A DNA stretch of 59,363 bases from Maricaulis sp. (GCA_029251785.1 JAQXCQ010000187.1:1-59363), one strand, 5' to 3'. Counted from the first letter of the stretch, positions 32,963 to 43,572 are shown. The notes: generated by a model from the letters alone, not told the origin. A program made the numbers and translations.

Positions 32963-34570
32963 ATGGGCAAGGATCTCAAAAACTGGAACCCGGAGGATGC
33001 CACACAGTGGAACTCCACCGGCCAGGCTATCGCCAATCGAAATCTCTGGATTTCCATACCGGCGCTTTTGTGCGGCTTCGCCGTCTGGCTTTATTGGGGC
33101 ATCATCACCGTTCAGATGCTCAATCTGGGTTTCGACTTTGAGCGCGGTGATCTGTTTACCCTCGCATCCATCGCCGGCCTAACCGGTGCAACGCTCCGTA
33201 TTCCATCGACCTTCTTTATTCGTATGGCCGGCGGTCGAAACACGATTTTCCTGACCACATTGCTGCTGATTATCCCGGCGGCCGGAACCGGCTTTCTGCT
33301 CCAAAATCCCGACACGCCACTCTGGCAGTTCCAGATCATGGCGCTGCTCTCCGGATTTGGCGGCGGTAATTTCGCCAGCTCCATGTCCAACATCTCCTTC
33401 TTCTTCCCCAAGAAGGTGCAGGGCTATTCTCTGGGCATGAATGCGGGTTTGGGTAATTTTGGTGTCACCACCATGCAAATCCTCATCCCTCTGGTGATGA
33501 CCGCCGGTATCTTTGGCGGCACGCCGATGATCCTCGAAAACATGTCCGGCACACTGATCGGCAGGATCCCTGCTGGCACCGAGACCTTCCTGCACAATGC
33601 CGGGTTTGTCTGGGTGGTAATTCTGGTGCCGGTCGTGATCGCCACCTGGTTTGGTATGAACAATATCGTCGATGAGCATGTCTCACCGGATATTGGCTCT
33701 ACCCCGGCCGCCTTTGGCAAAATCCTCGGCATGTTGGCGATTGGTTTGGTTACGGCGTCCGCCGGTTTGTGGCTGATGCTGCCAGAAAACGCCGGCGGTT
33801 CCGGCTGGAACGTCTCCAAATGGATCGCCCTTCCGCTGGTGATCGCAGCCACGGTATTTGCCCTAAAATTGATCCCCGGCGCAATCCGCAAAAGCCTGGA
33901 TCACCAGTATAAAATCTTCAACAACAAGCACACCTGGGCGATGACCGTCATCTACACGATGACCTTTGGGTCCTTCATTGGTTTCGCGGCCGCCTTCGGC
34001 CTCGCGATCAAAGTGATCTTTGGCTATCAGCACATCATGGTCGACGGCGTCATGACGCACGATTTGGCCAACCCAAACGGCCCCAGCGCCCTGATGTTTG
34101 CCTGGACTGGCCCGTTCATCGGCGCTCTCATCCGACCAATTGGCGGCAAGATCGCCGATAAAATCGGTGGAGCCACCGTCACGCAGATCATCTCCGTGAT
34201 TATGGTCGCTGCCGCCCTGGGCGTCGCCTACTTCATGAAGGAAGCCTACGCCTCCGCGACACCGGAGCAGTATTTCACGCCCTTCTTAATCCTGTTCCTG
34301 ATCCTGTTTGCTGCCACTGGCATCGGCAATGGCTCCACATTCCGAACCATCGCGATGGTGTTTGACAAGGAACAGGCCGGACCGGTTCTGGGCTGGACCT
34401 CCGCGGTTGCCGCCTACGGCGCCTTCATCATCCCGAAGGTGTTCGGCGAACAGATCAATGCCACGACGCCCGAATACGCGCTCTACGGCTTCGCCGCCTT
34501 CTACACCGTCTGCATCGTCATCAATTGGTGGTTCTACCTGCGCCCCGGCGCAGACGTGAAGAACCCATAG
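32963..34570 (+). CDS. narK: NarK2-type nitrate/nitrite antiporter (MFS)
   Basis: A 535-residue MFS carrier of the NarK2 branch, which exchanges nitrate for nitrite across the inner membrane. The conserved N terminus (NWNPEDATQWNSTGQAIANR) and the nitrate signatures GFGGGNFASSMSNISFFFP and, in the second half, GIGNGSTFRTIAMVF are present. It starts behind AAGGAG, 149 bp after narK1, and precedes narG by 9 bp. In some bacteria the two NarK halves are fused; here they are separate genes. Confidence 0.95.
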   Translation: MGKDLKNWNPEDATQWNSTGQAIANRNLWISIPALLCGFAVWLYWGIITVQMLNLGFDFERGDLFTLASIAGLTGATLRIPSTFFIRMAGGRNTIFLTTLLLIIPAAGTGFLLQNPDTPLWQFQIMALLSGFGGGNFASSMSNISFFFPKKVQGYSLGMNAGLGNFGVTTMQILIPLVMTAGIFGGTPMILENMSGTLIGRIPAGTETFLHNAGFVWVVILVPVVIATWFGMNNIVDEHVSPDIGSTPAAFGKILGMLAIGLVTASAGLWLMLPENAGGSGWNVSKWIALPLVIAATVFALKLIPGAIRKSLDHQYKIFNNKHTWAMTVIYTMTFGSFIGFAAAFGLAIKVIFGYQHIMVDGVMTHDLANPNGPSALMFAWTGPFIGALIRPIGGKIADKIGGATVTQIISVIMVAAALGVAYFMKEAYASATPEQYFTPFLILFLILFAATGIGNGSTFRTIAMVFDKEQAGPVLGWTSAVAAYGAFIIPKVFGEQINATTPEYALYGFAAFYTVCIVINWWFYLRPGADVKNP

Positions 34571-34579
34571 GAAATCGAT

Positions 34580-37500
34580 ATGAGCCATCTCCTGGACAGA
34601 CTGACATTCTTCACACGCCCCACTGAAGCCTTCTCTGAGGGTCACGGTGTGACCACCACTGAGGGTCGGGGTTGGGAAGATTCCTACAGAAAACGCTGGC
34701 AGCACGACAAGGTTGTTCGCTCCACGCACGGGGTGAATTGCACCGGATCGTGCAGCTGGAAGATCTATGTGAAGGGTGGCCTCGTCACCTGGGAGACCCA
34801 ACAGACTGACTATCCTAGAACCCGGCCCGACCTGCCCAATCACGAGCCTCGTGGTTGCCAGCGGGGTGCCAGCTATTCCTGGTACATGTATTCAGGCAAT
34901 CGACTGAAATACCCGCTGATCCGCTCACGTCTGCTCAAGGCGTGGCGGGCGGCGCGCAAGACGCTGTCCCCGATGGCCGCCTGGCGTTCGATCCAGCAAA
35001 ATGACGAGACCCGCAATTCCTACATCTCCAAGCGCGGTGCCGGCGGCATGGTCCGTGGCGATTGGGACGAGATGAATGAAATCATCGCGGCCTCCAATGC
35101 CTATACCGCCAAGACGTATGGTCCAGACCGCGTGTTTGGTTTCTCACCGATCCCGGCCATGTCCATGGTCTCCTACGCGGCCGGCTCCCGCTATCTCTCA
35201 TTGCTCGGCGGCGTCTGCATGTCGTTTTATGACTGGTATTGCGATCTACCGCCGGCCAGCCCGATGACATGGGGCGAGCAAACTGATGTGCCTGAAAGCG
35301 CCGATTGGTATAATGCCGGCTATCTGCTGATCTGGGGCTCGAATGTGCCGCAAACCCGCACACCGGACGCCCATTTCTACACCGAGGCCCGCTATAAGGG
35401 CACAAAAAGCGCCGTCATCTGCCCGGATTACTCCGAGGCGTCCAAATTTGGTGATGTTTGGCTCAATCCAAAACAGGGTACGGATGCGGCGCTTGCCATG
35501 GCCTTTGGTCATGTGGTGTTGCGCGAATTCCATCTCGACCGACAGGCCGAGTATTTCGAACAATACGCGCGCGAAAACTCCGACATGCCCAATCTTGTGC
35601 GGCTTGAAAAGAAAGACGGACGCTGGGTACCCGGACGCTTGCTGCGCGCCTCAGATTTCAAAGGGGATCTGGGCCAGGACAATAATCCCGAATGGAAAAC
35701 GGTCGCCTATGATCGAAAAAGCAAATCCATTGTCACGCCAAATGGGTCGGTTGGCTTCCGTTGGGGCGAGAAGGGCAAGTGGAATATTGAACAGAAGGAC
35801 GGCAAGGGCGAGGACATCGACCTAGAGCTGACCTTCATCCTGGACGACGACCATGACGATGTTGTCGAGGTGGGCTTTCCGTATTTTGCCAATAAGGGTC
35901 ATGACGCCTTCGGCGGCACCGATCATCCGGACGTGCTCGACCATCAAATTCCGGTCAAAAAGCTTCAGCTTGAAGATGGTGAGGCGATGGTCGCCACCGT
36001 ATTCGATCTGTTCTGCGCCAATTATGGTCTCGACCGTGGATTGGGCGGCGAGTTTGTCGCCACCAGCTATGACGACATGGTGCCCTACACGCCCGCCTGG
36101 GCAGAAGCTATTACGGGCGTTTCACGTGACAAAATCATCGCGGTCGCCCGCGAATTTGCCGAAACCGCCGAGAAAACCAATGGCCGGTCCATGGTCATCG
36201 TCGGCGCGGCGATGAACCACTGGTACCACATGGACATGAACTATCGTGGCATCATCAATTTGTTGGTGATGTGTGGTTGTGTCGGTCAGTCCGGTGGTGG
36301 CTGGGCTCACTATGTGGGTCAGGAAAAACTTCGCCCGCAAACCGGCTGGCAACCACTCGCCTTCGCCCTCGACTGGGCTCGTCCACCGCGCCACCAGAAC
36401 TCAACGTCTTGCTGGTATGCCCACACCGATCAGTGGCGCTATGAGACACTGGACGTGGATGAAATCTTGTCCCCAACCGCCCCAGAAGGCGATTGGAGCG
36501 GCTCGATGATCGACTATAATGTTCGAGCCGAGCGGATGGGCTGGTTGCCATCTGCCCCGCAGCTGAAAACCAATCCGCTGACCCTCACAAACGAGGCCAA
36601 AGCCGCCGGTGTCGAGCCGAAGGACTATATCGTCCAGCAGCTCAAATCGGGTGACCTGGAAATGTCCTGCGAGGATCCGGACAATCCCGCCAATTGGCCG
36701 CGCAATCTGTTTGTCTGGCGGTCCAATTTGCTGGGTTCTTCCGGCAAAGGGCACGAATATTTCCTCAAACACCTGGTTGGTGCCAGCCATGGTGTCCTGG
36801 GTGAAGAGATCGACGAGGACAAACGTCCTGACGATGTCAAATGGGTGCAGGAAGCCCCACGCGGCAAGCTCGACCTTCTGGTCACTATCGACTTCAGAAT
36901 GTCGACCACATGTGTCTATTCCGACATCGTTCTGCCGACGGCGACCTGGTATGAGAAAGACGATCTCAACACCTCCGATATGCACCCCTTTATCCATCCG
37001 CTCACCGCGGCCGTCGACCCGTCCTGGGAAGCGCGCAGTGATTGGGAAATCTTCAAAGGTCTTGCAAAAAAACTGTCCGAGATCGCGCCGGAAGAACTTG
37101 GAAATGAGCAGGATGTGGTTCTGACACCCATCCTTCATGACACACCCGGTGAAATCGCCCAGGCCTTCGATGTGAAAGACTGGAAGAAGGGCGAAATTGA
37201 ACCCATTCCGGGTCAAACCATGCCCAACATCACCGTCGTCGAACGCGATTATCCGAACCTCTACAAGAAGTTCACTTCGCTTGGCCCGTTGATGAGCAAA
37301 ATTGGTAATGGCGGCAAGGGTATTGCCTGGAACACTGAGCACGAAGTGGCAGAGCTGGCAGCGCTCAACGGTGTGGTCCTCGAGGACGGCATTTCCAAGG
37401 GATTACCGAAAATCGAAACCGCCATCGATGCGGCCGAAACCCTGCTGATGTTGGCACCTGAAACCAATGGTCAGGTGGCGGTGAAGGCCTGGGGAGCGCT

Positions 37501-38317
37501 GGAAGCGTTTACAGGCCGCGGGCACAAGCATCTGGCCTTGCCCAAGGAAGACGAAAAAATTCGCTTCCATGACGTTGTAGCCCAGCCGCGCAAAATCATT
37601 TCTTCGCCGACCTGGTCTGGCATTGAGAGCGAGGAGGTTTGCTACAATGCCGGATACACCAATGTTCACGAGCGTATTCCGTGGAGAACCCTGACCGGAC
37701 GCCAACAGCTCTATCAGGATCACAAATGGATGCTCGGCTTTGGCGAAGCGCTTTGTGTGTATCGCCCACCGATCGACACCCGCGCCGTCGGCCCGGTGAT
37801 CGATTCCAAGAAAAACGGTGAAAAGCAGATCGTTCTCAATTTCATCACGCCGCACCAGAAATGGGGCATTCACTCTACCTATACCGACAATTTGCTGATG
37901 CTGACTTTGTCACGCGGTGGCCCGATTGTCTGGATGTCGGAGACCGACGCGGCAGAGGCCGGGCTGGAGGATAATGACTGGGTGGAAGCCTACAATGCCA
38001 ACGGGGCTCTCGCTGCACGCGTTGTCGTCTCGCAGCGTATCCGCGAGGGCACGCTCTTCATGTATCACGCCCAGGAAAAGATCGTGAACGTGCCCGGATC
38101 GCAAATGACCGGTCAGCGCGGCGGTATCCACAATTCGGTGACCCGCGCCACGCTCAAACCAACCCACATGATCGGTGGCTATGCCCAGCAATCCTACGGT
38201 TTCAACTATTACGGCACCGTCGGATCCAATCGGGATGAATTCGTGATCGTACGCAAAATGAACAAGATCGACTGGCTCGAAGGGCCGGCGGCGGATGCAC
38301 AGGAGACACTGGCATGA
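34580..38317 (+). CDS. narG: NarG, catalytic alpha subunit of membrane nitrate reductase
   Basis: A 1245-residue molybdoenzyme that reduces nitrate to nitrite on the cytoplasmic side. The FS0 4Fe-4S site is formed by His50, Cys54, Cys58 and Cys93, the same spacing as in E. coli NarG. The molybdenum-ligand aspartate lies in FYDWYCDLPPASP near residue 220. No twin-arginine signal is seen, as expected for the cytoplasmic enzyme. The start follows AGGAA. The gene overlaps narH by ATGA. Confidence 0.98.
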   Translation: MSHLLDRLTFFTRPTEAFSEGHGVTTTEGRGWEDSYRKRWQHDKVVRSTHGVNCTGSCSWKIYVKGGLVTWETQQTDYPRTRPDLPNHEPRGCQRGASYSWYMYSGNRLKYPLIRSRLLKAWRAARKTLSPMAAWRSIQQNDETRNSYISKRGAGGMVRGDWDEMNEIIAASNAYTAKTYGPDRVFGFSPIPAMSMVSYAAGSRYLSLLGGVCMSFYDWYCDLPPASPMTWGEQTDVPESADWYNAGYLLIWGSNVPQTRTPDAHFYTEARYKGTKSAVICPDYSEASKFGDVWLNPKQGTDAALAMAFGHVVLREFHLDRQAEYFEQYARENSDMPNLVRLEKKDGRWVPGRLLRASDFKGDLGQDNNPEWKTVAYDRKSKSIVTPNGSVGFRWGEKGKWNIEQKDGKGEDIDLELTFILDDDHDDVVEVGFPYFANKGHDAFGGTDHPDVLDHQIPVKKLQLEDGEAMVATVFDLFCANYGLDRGLGGEFVATSYDDMVPYTPAWAEAITGVSRDKIIAVAREFAETAEKTNGRSMVIVGAAMNHWYHMDMNYRGIINLLVMCGCVGQSGGGWAHYVGQEKLRPQTGWQPLAFALDWARPPRHQNSTSCWYAHTDQWRYETLDVDEILSPTAPEGDWSGSMIDYNVRAERMGWLPSAPQLKTNPLTLTNEAKAAGVEPKDYIVQQLKSGDLEMSCEDPDNPANWPRNLFVWRSNLLGSSGKGHEYFLKHLVGASHGVLGEEIDEDKRPDDVKWVQEAPRGKLDLLVTIDFRMSTTCVYSDIVLPTATWYEKDDLNTSDMHPFIHPLTAAVDPSWEARSDWEIFKGLAKKLSEIAPEELGNEQDVVLTPILHDTPGEIAQAFDVKDWKKGEIEPIPGQTMPNITVVERDYPNLYKKFTSLGPLMSKIGNGGKGIAWNTEHEVAELAALNGVVLEDGISKGLPKIETAIDAAETLLMLAPETNGQVAVKAWGALEAFTGRGHKHLALPKEDEKIRFHDVVAQPRKIISSPTWSGIESEEVCYNAGYTNVHERIPWRTLTGRQQLYQDHKWMLGFGEALCVYRPPIDTRAVGPVIDSKKNGEKQIVLNFITPHQKWGIHSTYTDNLLMLTLSRGGPIVWMSETDAAEAGLEDNDWVEAYNANGALAARVVVSQRIREGTLFMYHAQEKIVNVPGSQMTGQRGGIHNSVTRATLKPTHMIGGYAQQSYGFNYYGTVGSNRDEFVIVRKMNKIDWLEGPAADAQETLA

Positions 38318-39840
38318 AGATCCGTGCACAGATCGGCAAAGTCCTGAATTTGGATAAGTGCATCGGGTGTCACACCTGCTCTGTCACTTGCAAAAACGTC
38401 TGGACCTCCCGCGAAGGCGTTGAATACGCCTGGTTCAACAATGTCGAGACCAAACCGGGCATTGGTTATCCCAAGGATTGGGAAAACCAGAAACGCTGGA
38501 ATGGCGGCTGGACCCGGACATCCAATGGGTCGGTTCGTCCAAAGGCCGGCGGAAAGTGGCGCATGCTCGCCAAGATTTTCGCCAACCCGGACTTGCCGGA
38601 AATCGACGATTACTATGAGCCCTTCACCTTCGATTACGAGCACCTTCAACGGGCTGGCGAAAGCAAGGCTTTCCCAACCGCACGTCCACGGTCGCTGATC
38701 ACTGGCGAACGCATGGAGAAAATCGAATGGGGTCCAAACTGGGAGGAGCTTCTCGGCGGCGAATTCTCCAAGCGCTCGAAGGACTATAATTTCGAGGGTG
38801 TGCAGGAAGAAATGTATGGTGAGTTTGAAAACACCTTCATGATGTATCTGCCACGCCTGTGTGAGCACTGCCTCAACCCAGCCTGTAATGCGGCCTGCCC
38901 GTCCGGTGCGATTTATAAGCGCGAGGAAGACGGCATTGTCCTGATTGACCAGGAAAAGTGTCGCGGCTGGCGCATGTGCGTCTCGGCCTGCCCCTACAAG
39001 AAGATCTATTTCAACTGGTCGAGCGGCAAGTCTGAAAAATGTACCTTCTGCTATCCGCGCATCGAGGCCGGCCAGCCCACCGTCTGCTCTGAAACCTGCG
39101 TCGGTCGCATCCGCTATCTCGGTGTGATGCTGTATGACGCGGACAAGATCGAAGAAGCGGCGTCGACGGCTGATGAGAAGGACCTGTATCAGGCCCAGCT
39201 CGACATGTTCCTCGACCCGAATGATCCTGAAGTCATCGCCCAGGCGCGCAAGGATGGCGTTCCGGAAGCATGGCTGGAAGCCGCCAAGAAATCGCCCGTC
39301 TATAAGATGGCGATGGACTGGAAGATCGCCTTCCCGTTGCACCCTGAATACCGCACGCTGCCGATGGTCTGGTATGTGCCGCCCCTGTCTCCGATCAGCT
39401 CTGCTGTCGAAGCCGGGTCTATCGCGGCCAAGGACGGAATGCCGGATGTTTCATCCTTGCGCATACCGGTTCGCTACCTCGCCAACATGCTCACAGCGGG
39501 CGACGAGGCCCCTGTGGTTAAAGGTCTCGAGCGCATGCTCGCGATGCGGGCCTATATGCGGTCCAAATCCGTTGATGGTGTGATCAATGAAGAGATCGCC
39601 ACCAATGTCGGCATGACCAAGGACCTCATTGAGGAGATGTACCACATCATGGGCATCGCCAATTACGAGGACCGCTTTGTGGTTCCGACATCCCACCGTG
39701 AGTGGGCCGAAGATGCCTATGACATGAAGGGCGATTGTGGCTTCAGCTTTGGCAATGGCTGCTCCGATGGCTCAACCAAAGGCTCGTTGTTTGGAAAGCC
39801 GAAAAAAGGCTCGTCCATGAACCCGATGGAGAAAGCGTGA
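38314..39840 (+). CDS. narH: NarH, iron-sulfur beta subunit of nitrate reductase
   Basis: A 508-residue electron-transfer subunit. The first cluster motif is C16-x2-C19-x2-C22-x3-C26. CEHCLNPACNAACP and CRGWRMCVSACP follow, the latter with Trp in place of Cys as expected for the 3Fe-4S site. CTFCYPRIEAGQPTVCSETC completes the set. Its stop overlaps the narJ start (TGATG). Confidence 0.98.
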   Translation: MKIRAQIGKVLNLDKCIGCHTCSVTCKNVWTSREGVEYAWFNNVETKPGIGYPKDWENQKRWNGGWTRTSNGSVRPKAGGKWRMLAKIFANPDLPEIDDYYEPFTFDYEHLQRAGESKAFPTARPRSLITGERMEKIEWGPNWEELLGGEFSKRSKDYNFEGVQEEMYGEFENTFMMYLPRLCEHCLNPACNAACPSGAIYKREEDGIVLIDQEKCRGWRMCVSACPYKKIYFNWSSGKSEKCTFCYPRIEAGQPTVCSETCVGRIRYLGVMLYDADKIEEAASTADEKDLYQAQLDMFLDPNDPEVIAQARKDGVPEAWLEAAKKSPVYKMAMDWKIAFPLHPEYRTLPMVWYVPPLSPISSAVEAGSIAAKDGMPDVSSLRIPVRYLANMLTAGDEAPVVKGLERMLAMRAYMRSKSVDGVINEEIATNVGMTKDLIEEMYHIMGIANYEDRFVVPTSHREWAEDAYDMKGDCGFSFGNGCSDGSTKGSLFGKPKKGSSMNPMEKA

Positions 39841-40547
39841 TGTATCGCTCATTCAAAATTCTGGGCGCGCTGCTCAGCTATCCCGATGCTGCCATCCAGG
39901 AAGCTGCCCCCCACTTCAAGGCCATCATGGCCGAGGAGGGCATCATTCCCGAAGGCCAGCAGATGCGCTTGGGTCATCTGATCGACGAGCTCGCCACGCG
40001 CGACCTCTACGACCTGCAGGAACGCTATGTCGGCCTGTTTGATCGCTCCAGTGCGCTGTCGCTTCATCTGTTTGAACATGTTCACGGCGAGGGCCGGGAC
40101 CGGGGCCAAGCGATGGTCGATCTCAAACAAATCTATGCCGATAATGGTCTGGAAATCAGCGCGAAGGAATTGCCGGACTTCTTGCCCCTCTTCCTGGAGT
40201 TTCTATCCACACTTCCACTGGAAGAGGCCCGTACCATGCTGGGCGAACCTCGCCATGTTCTCGAGGCGATCCGCGATCGGCTGCGTAAGCGCAAGACGAT
40301 CTATGCATCGGTCTTCCGGGCTCTGGTTTCAGTTGCCGCTGACAATGCGGCGGCGGAAACAGGCGACATCCAGACAGCGGACAATGATCCCTCAGACCTG
40401 GAAGCCCTCGACAAAGCCTGGGCTGAAGATGCGATTGAGTTCGGCCCCGGCGAGCAGGGCTGTCCTGTTGCCGATGACATGGTCGCCCGACTGAAAGTCC
40501 CACCGGCCGACACACCGGCAGTCAACGCTATGGGAGAAAACGCATGA
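39840..40547 (+). CDS. narJ: NarJ, nitrate reductase maturation chaperone
   Basis: A 235-residue helical chaperone that binds apo-NarG and assists insertion of the molybdenum cofactor. Family features are YRSFKILGALLSYPDAAIQ at the N terminus, LQERYVGLFDRSSALSLHLFEHVHGEGRDRG in the middle, and an acidic C-terminal tail. The start is set by the 1-nt overlap with the narH stop. Confidence 0.96.
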   Translation: MYRSFKILGALLSYPDAAIQEAAPHFKAIMAEEGIIPEGQQMRLGHLIDELATRDLYDLQERYVGLFDRSSALSLHLFEHVHGEGRDRGQAMVDLKQIYADNGLEISAKELPDFLPLFLEFLSTLPLEEARTMLGEPRHVLEAIRDRLRKRKTIYASVFRALVSVAADNAAAETGDIQTADNDPSDLEALDKAWAEDAIEFGPGEQGCPVADDMVARLKVPPADTPAVNAMGENA

Positions 40548-41248
40548 GCGAGTTTCTCAACACCGCGCTATTTGGGATCTACCCCTATATCGCCCTCTCC
40601 GTGCTCGCGATCGGTTCCATGATCCGATATGATCGCGAGCCGTATTCCTGGAAAGCTGGCTCCAGTCAGCTTTTACGCCGCAAGCAGTTGATGATTGGCT
40701 CTGTGCTGTTTCATCTCGGCGTATTGATGATCTTCGCCGGTCATTTCGTCGGCCTGCTCACACCTATTGCTGTGTTCGACGCGCTGGGTATTGAGCATTC
40801 CACCAAACAAATCCTCGCCGTTGTGGCGGGCGGCTTTGCCGGCGTGGCGGCCTTCATCGGTGCCACCCTGTTGGTCCATCGTCGCCTGTTTGATGCCCGT
40901 GTTCGGGCGGTATCCAGCTTTTCCGACAATGCCATCTTGCTGATGCTCTACGCACAGCTGGCTTTGGGTCTGGGATCGATTTTCGTGTCCATGGAACATC
41001 TGGACGGGCATGAAATGGTGAAGTTCATGGATTGGGCCCAGGGTATTTTCACCTTCAACCTGGCCGCTTCAAGCCACATCGCTGACGTTCACTGGATTTT
41101 CAAGGCCCACATATTCCTCGGCCTGACGATTTTCCTATTCTTCCCATTCACTCGCCTGGTGCACATGTTTAGCGCGCCCGTCCGTTATGTTTTCCGGAAG
41201 GGCTATCAAATTGTGCGCCGTCGTCCACTCCGAGGAGAAGGCAAATGA
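40544..41248 (+). CDS. narI: NarI, diheme b gamma subunit of nitrate reductase
   Basis: A 234-residue membrane anchor with five helices that oxidises quinol. Heme ligands are visible as His57 and His67 (spacing 10) and a second pair with spacing 18 in KAHIFLG...RLVHMF, matching the E. coli pattern. It overlaps narJ and the following parvulin gene by ATGA junctions. Confidence 0.97.
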   Translation: MSEFLNTALFGIYPYIALSVLAIGSMIRYDREPYSWKAGSSQLLRRKQLMIGSVLFHLGVLMIFAGHFVGLLTPIAVFDALGIEHSTKQILAVVAGGFAGVAAFIGATLLVHRRLFDARVRAVSSFSDNAILLMLYAQLALGLGSIFVSMEHLDGHEMVKFMDWAQGIFTFNLAASSHIADVHWIFKAHIFLGLTIFLFFPFTRLVHMFSAPVRYVFRKGYQIVRRRPLRGEGK

Positions 41249-42075
41249 GCACACACACTCTCATATCTCCAAAGCCCGCTGCCGCGACCATCAAAGTCAA
41301 TGGAGTGGTCATCACACCGGAGGCCGTCGCCGCGGAGGCACAGCACCACCCCTCAACGCGCCCGGAAGCCGCGTGGAAAGCGGCCGCTGAAGCATTGGCG
41401 ATCAAAGAAGCCCTTCTGCAATCCGCTCGCCACCACAATGTCGAAATCGGTGCGGGTAAAAGCGAAGACGGCGTGGAAACGACTGAGGAGGACCAGCTCA
41501 TCGAGTCCTATCTCGATAGCAAGGTGACCACACCGGAGCCGAGCGAAGAAGAATCTCGCCGCTATTATGAAAACAACCGAGCCAAGCTTCGCTCGCCCGA
41601 CATTTTCGAACCGTCACATATCCTGCTCCAGGCGGACCCTGGAGATGAGCCGGCCTTTAACCGGGCTCGTAATGAGGCCGAAGCGTTGATCGAGCACTTG
41701 CAACGTCGACCCGGCAAGTTTGAGCGCATGGCGCGGGACCGGTCCGATTGCACCTCATCAACCGAGGGCGGACATCTTGGACAGGTCTCAACCGGCCAAA
41801 CAACCCCCGCTTTTGAGAGCGCCATGCGCAATCTCAAACCGGGGCAATTGTCAGATCGACCGGTGGAAACTCCATACGGTTTTCACGTCTTGCGCCTCGA
41901 CCAGTATCAGGCCGGCTCCATACCAGATTTCGAGCAGGCCCGCCCGCTCGTCGAAGAGTTCCTGCGCGATGCCTCCTGGCGCCGTGCGGTTGCCCAATTT
42001 GTTTCACTCGTGGTCGGTGAAGCGAAAATTGAGGGGGTCGAGCTGAGTGGTGCGACCACACCGCTCGTCCAGTAA
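41245..42075 (+). CDS. Parvulin-type peptidyl-prolyl isomerase (NifM-like) of the nar operon
   Basis: A 276-residue protein without signal peptide, so probably cytoplasmic. A helical N-terminal part is followed by a parvulin domain at about residues 115-225, with FEPSHILLQAD, GGHLGQVSTGQTTPAFESAM and TPYGFHVLRLD. Similar genes are found behind nar operons in other bacteria. A role in folding or maturing the reductase is a reasonable inference. Coupling to narI by ATGA makes it a true operon member. Confidence 0.9.
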   Translation: MSTHTLISPKPAAATIKVNGVVITPEAVAAEAQHHPSTRPEAAWKAAAEALAIKEALLQSARHHNVEIGAGKSEDGVETTEEDQLIESYLDSKVTTPEPSEEESRRYYENNRAKLRSPDIFEPSHILLQADPGDEPAFNRARNEAEALIEHLQRRPGKFERMARDRSDCTSSTEGGHLGQVSTGQTTPAFESAMRNLKPGQLSDRPVETPYGFHVLRLDQYQAGSIPDFEQARPLVEEFLRDASWRRAVAQFVSLVVGEAKIEGVELSGATTPLVQ

Positions 42076-42129
42076 CGATCATCAATTTGCGAAATCCATG
42101 GGGGTTTCGATATCGAAAGGAAGAGTAAA

Positions 42130-43332
42130 ATGAAACAGAGCGCGCACTTCAAGAAGGCCCTTTTGGCCGCGGCCTCTGGTTTGATAATGGCAGGTATCAG
42201 CACGCCGGCACTCGCGCAGGGGGATTTTCTCCTCAACATGCGCCTGCGGTCTGAAACCGTAGATCAGGAGGGTGTTGCCAATGAGGCCAATGCGGTCACA
42301 TTGCGCACCCGTTTCGGTTTTCAATCCGAAGAATACAGCGACTTTCGCTTCCTGATAGAAGGCGAGAATATTACCCATTTGGTGGATGACTTTAATGACA
42401 CCGTAAATGGGCTCGCCGGATACCCTGTTGTCGCGGATCCGGAATCCACTGAACTCAATCGCCTGCAACTGACCTATACGGGCTTTGAAGACACAACGAT
42501 GATATTGGGCCGCCAGCGTATTATCATCGGTGACAGCCGCTATGTCGGGAATGTCGGCTTTCGTCAGAATGAGCAAACCTTTGATGCCCTACTCGTCCAG
42601 AATACAGGGATAGAGGATGTCACGCTGACCTATGCCTATGTCGATCGGGTGTTTCGTATTTTTGGTGATGATCATCCTTTCGGAGAACTCGACACGCAAA
42701 CCCATATCGCCCGTGCGGATGTTGCGCTTGATGGCAGCACGCTGAGCGGCATGATGGTCCTCTCTGACATTCCGGGCTTGCCGGCTATCTCCACCTCAAC
42801 CTGGGTGGTCAATTGGAGTGGTGCCTATCAGGAAGGTGGCGGTCCACGCCTTGGGTATATGGTGGAATATGCGCATCAGAGCGATTATGCGGACAATCCG
42901 TCCGACATGGATCTGGGCATGTTTCGGGCCGAAGCCAGCATCGCCCAGAATGGTCTGAGCGGCGCAATCGGCGTCCAATCCCTGCAAGGTGATGGTACAC
43001 GCGGCTTCATCACACCGCTGGCGACCCTCCATAAATTCCAGGGCTGGGCCGACATGTTTCTGGCCACGCCGTCTGACGGCATCCGGGATCTTTATCTTCG
43101 CGGCGGATATCGCTTTGATGAGCCGCCTTTCGGCACAGGAATGAGCGCGATGGTCATCTACCACAATTTCGAAACCGAGAACGGTGGTAACGATCTGGGC
43201 TCTGAGATTGATGCTGTGTTCAATGTCCAACTCAACGAACAGGTCGGTCTGCAAGCCAAGGCCGCCTTCTATGATGGGCCAAGCTCAAACGATCGCGATA
43301 AAATCTGGTTTGCGATCACCTACAGCCGCTAA
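42130..43332 (+). CDS. Outer-membrane porin-like protein of the nar operon
   Basis: A 400-residue protein with a signal peptide (residues about 1-30, ending ALAQ). The long barrel-like body opens with FLLNMRLRSETVDQEG and ends DKIWFAITYSR, in the manner of AlgE/alginate-export-like or related porins. Alternating polar/hydrophobic strands and Gly/Asn/Asp-rich turns run throughout. It follows the parvulin gene by 54 bp with a good ribosome site (AAGGAAG), without a terminator between. Passage of nitrate or nitrite through the outer membrane is my inference from its place. Confidence 0.82.
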   Translation: MKQSAHFKKALLAAASGLIMAGISTPALAQGDFLLNMRLRSETVDQEGVANEANAVTLRTRFGFQSEEYSDFRFLIEGENITHLVDDFNDTVNGLAGYPVVADPESTELNRLQLTYTGFEDTTMILGRQRIIIGDSRYVGNVGFRQNEQTFDALLVQNTGIEDVTLTYAYVDRVFRIFGDDHPFGELDTQTHIARADVALDGSTLSGMMVLSDIPGLPAISTSTWVVNWSGAYQEGGGPRLGYMVEYAHQSDYADNPSDMDLGMFRAEASIAQNGLSGAIGVQSLQGDGTRGFITPLATLHKFQGWADMFLATPSDGIRDLYLRGGYRFDEPPFGTGMSAMVIYHNFETENGGNDLGSEIDAVFNVQLNEQVGLQAKAAFYDGPSSNDRDKIWFAITYSR

Positions 43333-43572
43333 CCCAAAGCGCGATACAAAATCGGACCGGTTCGGGGATGGCTCTGCACACACGATGCAGGCCCATCGCC
43401 GGACCCGGTTTGCTTCAATCGCACAGATGCCGCTGGCCTCAATCTCGTCCGAACGAGACAAATCACGATAGCGATTGCCTATCGATTGTTCACGAACACT
43501 TGAAGACTTGGCATTTGACCTAAGCCTCCAGATCAACACACTAAATTTTTTGATTGTTTGGGCACCATCATC

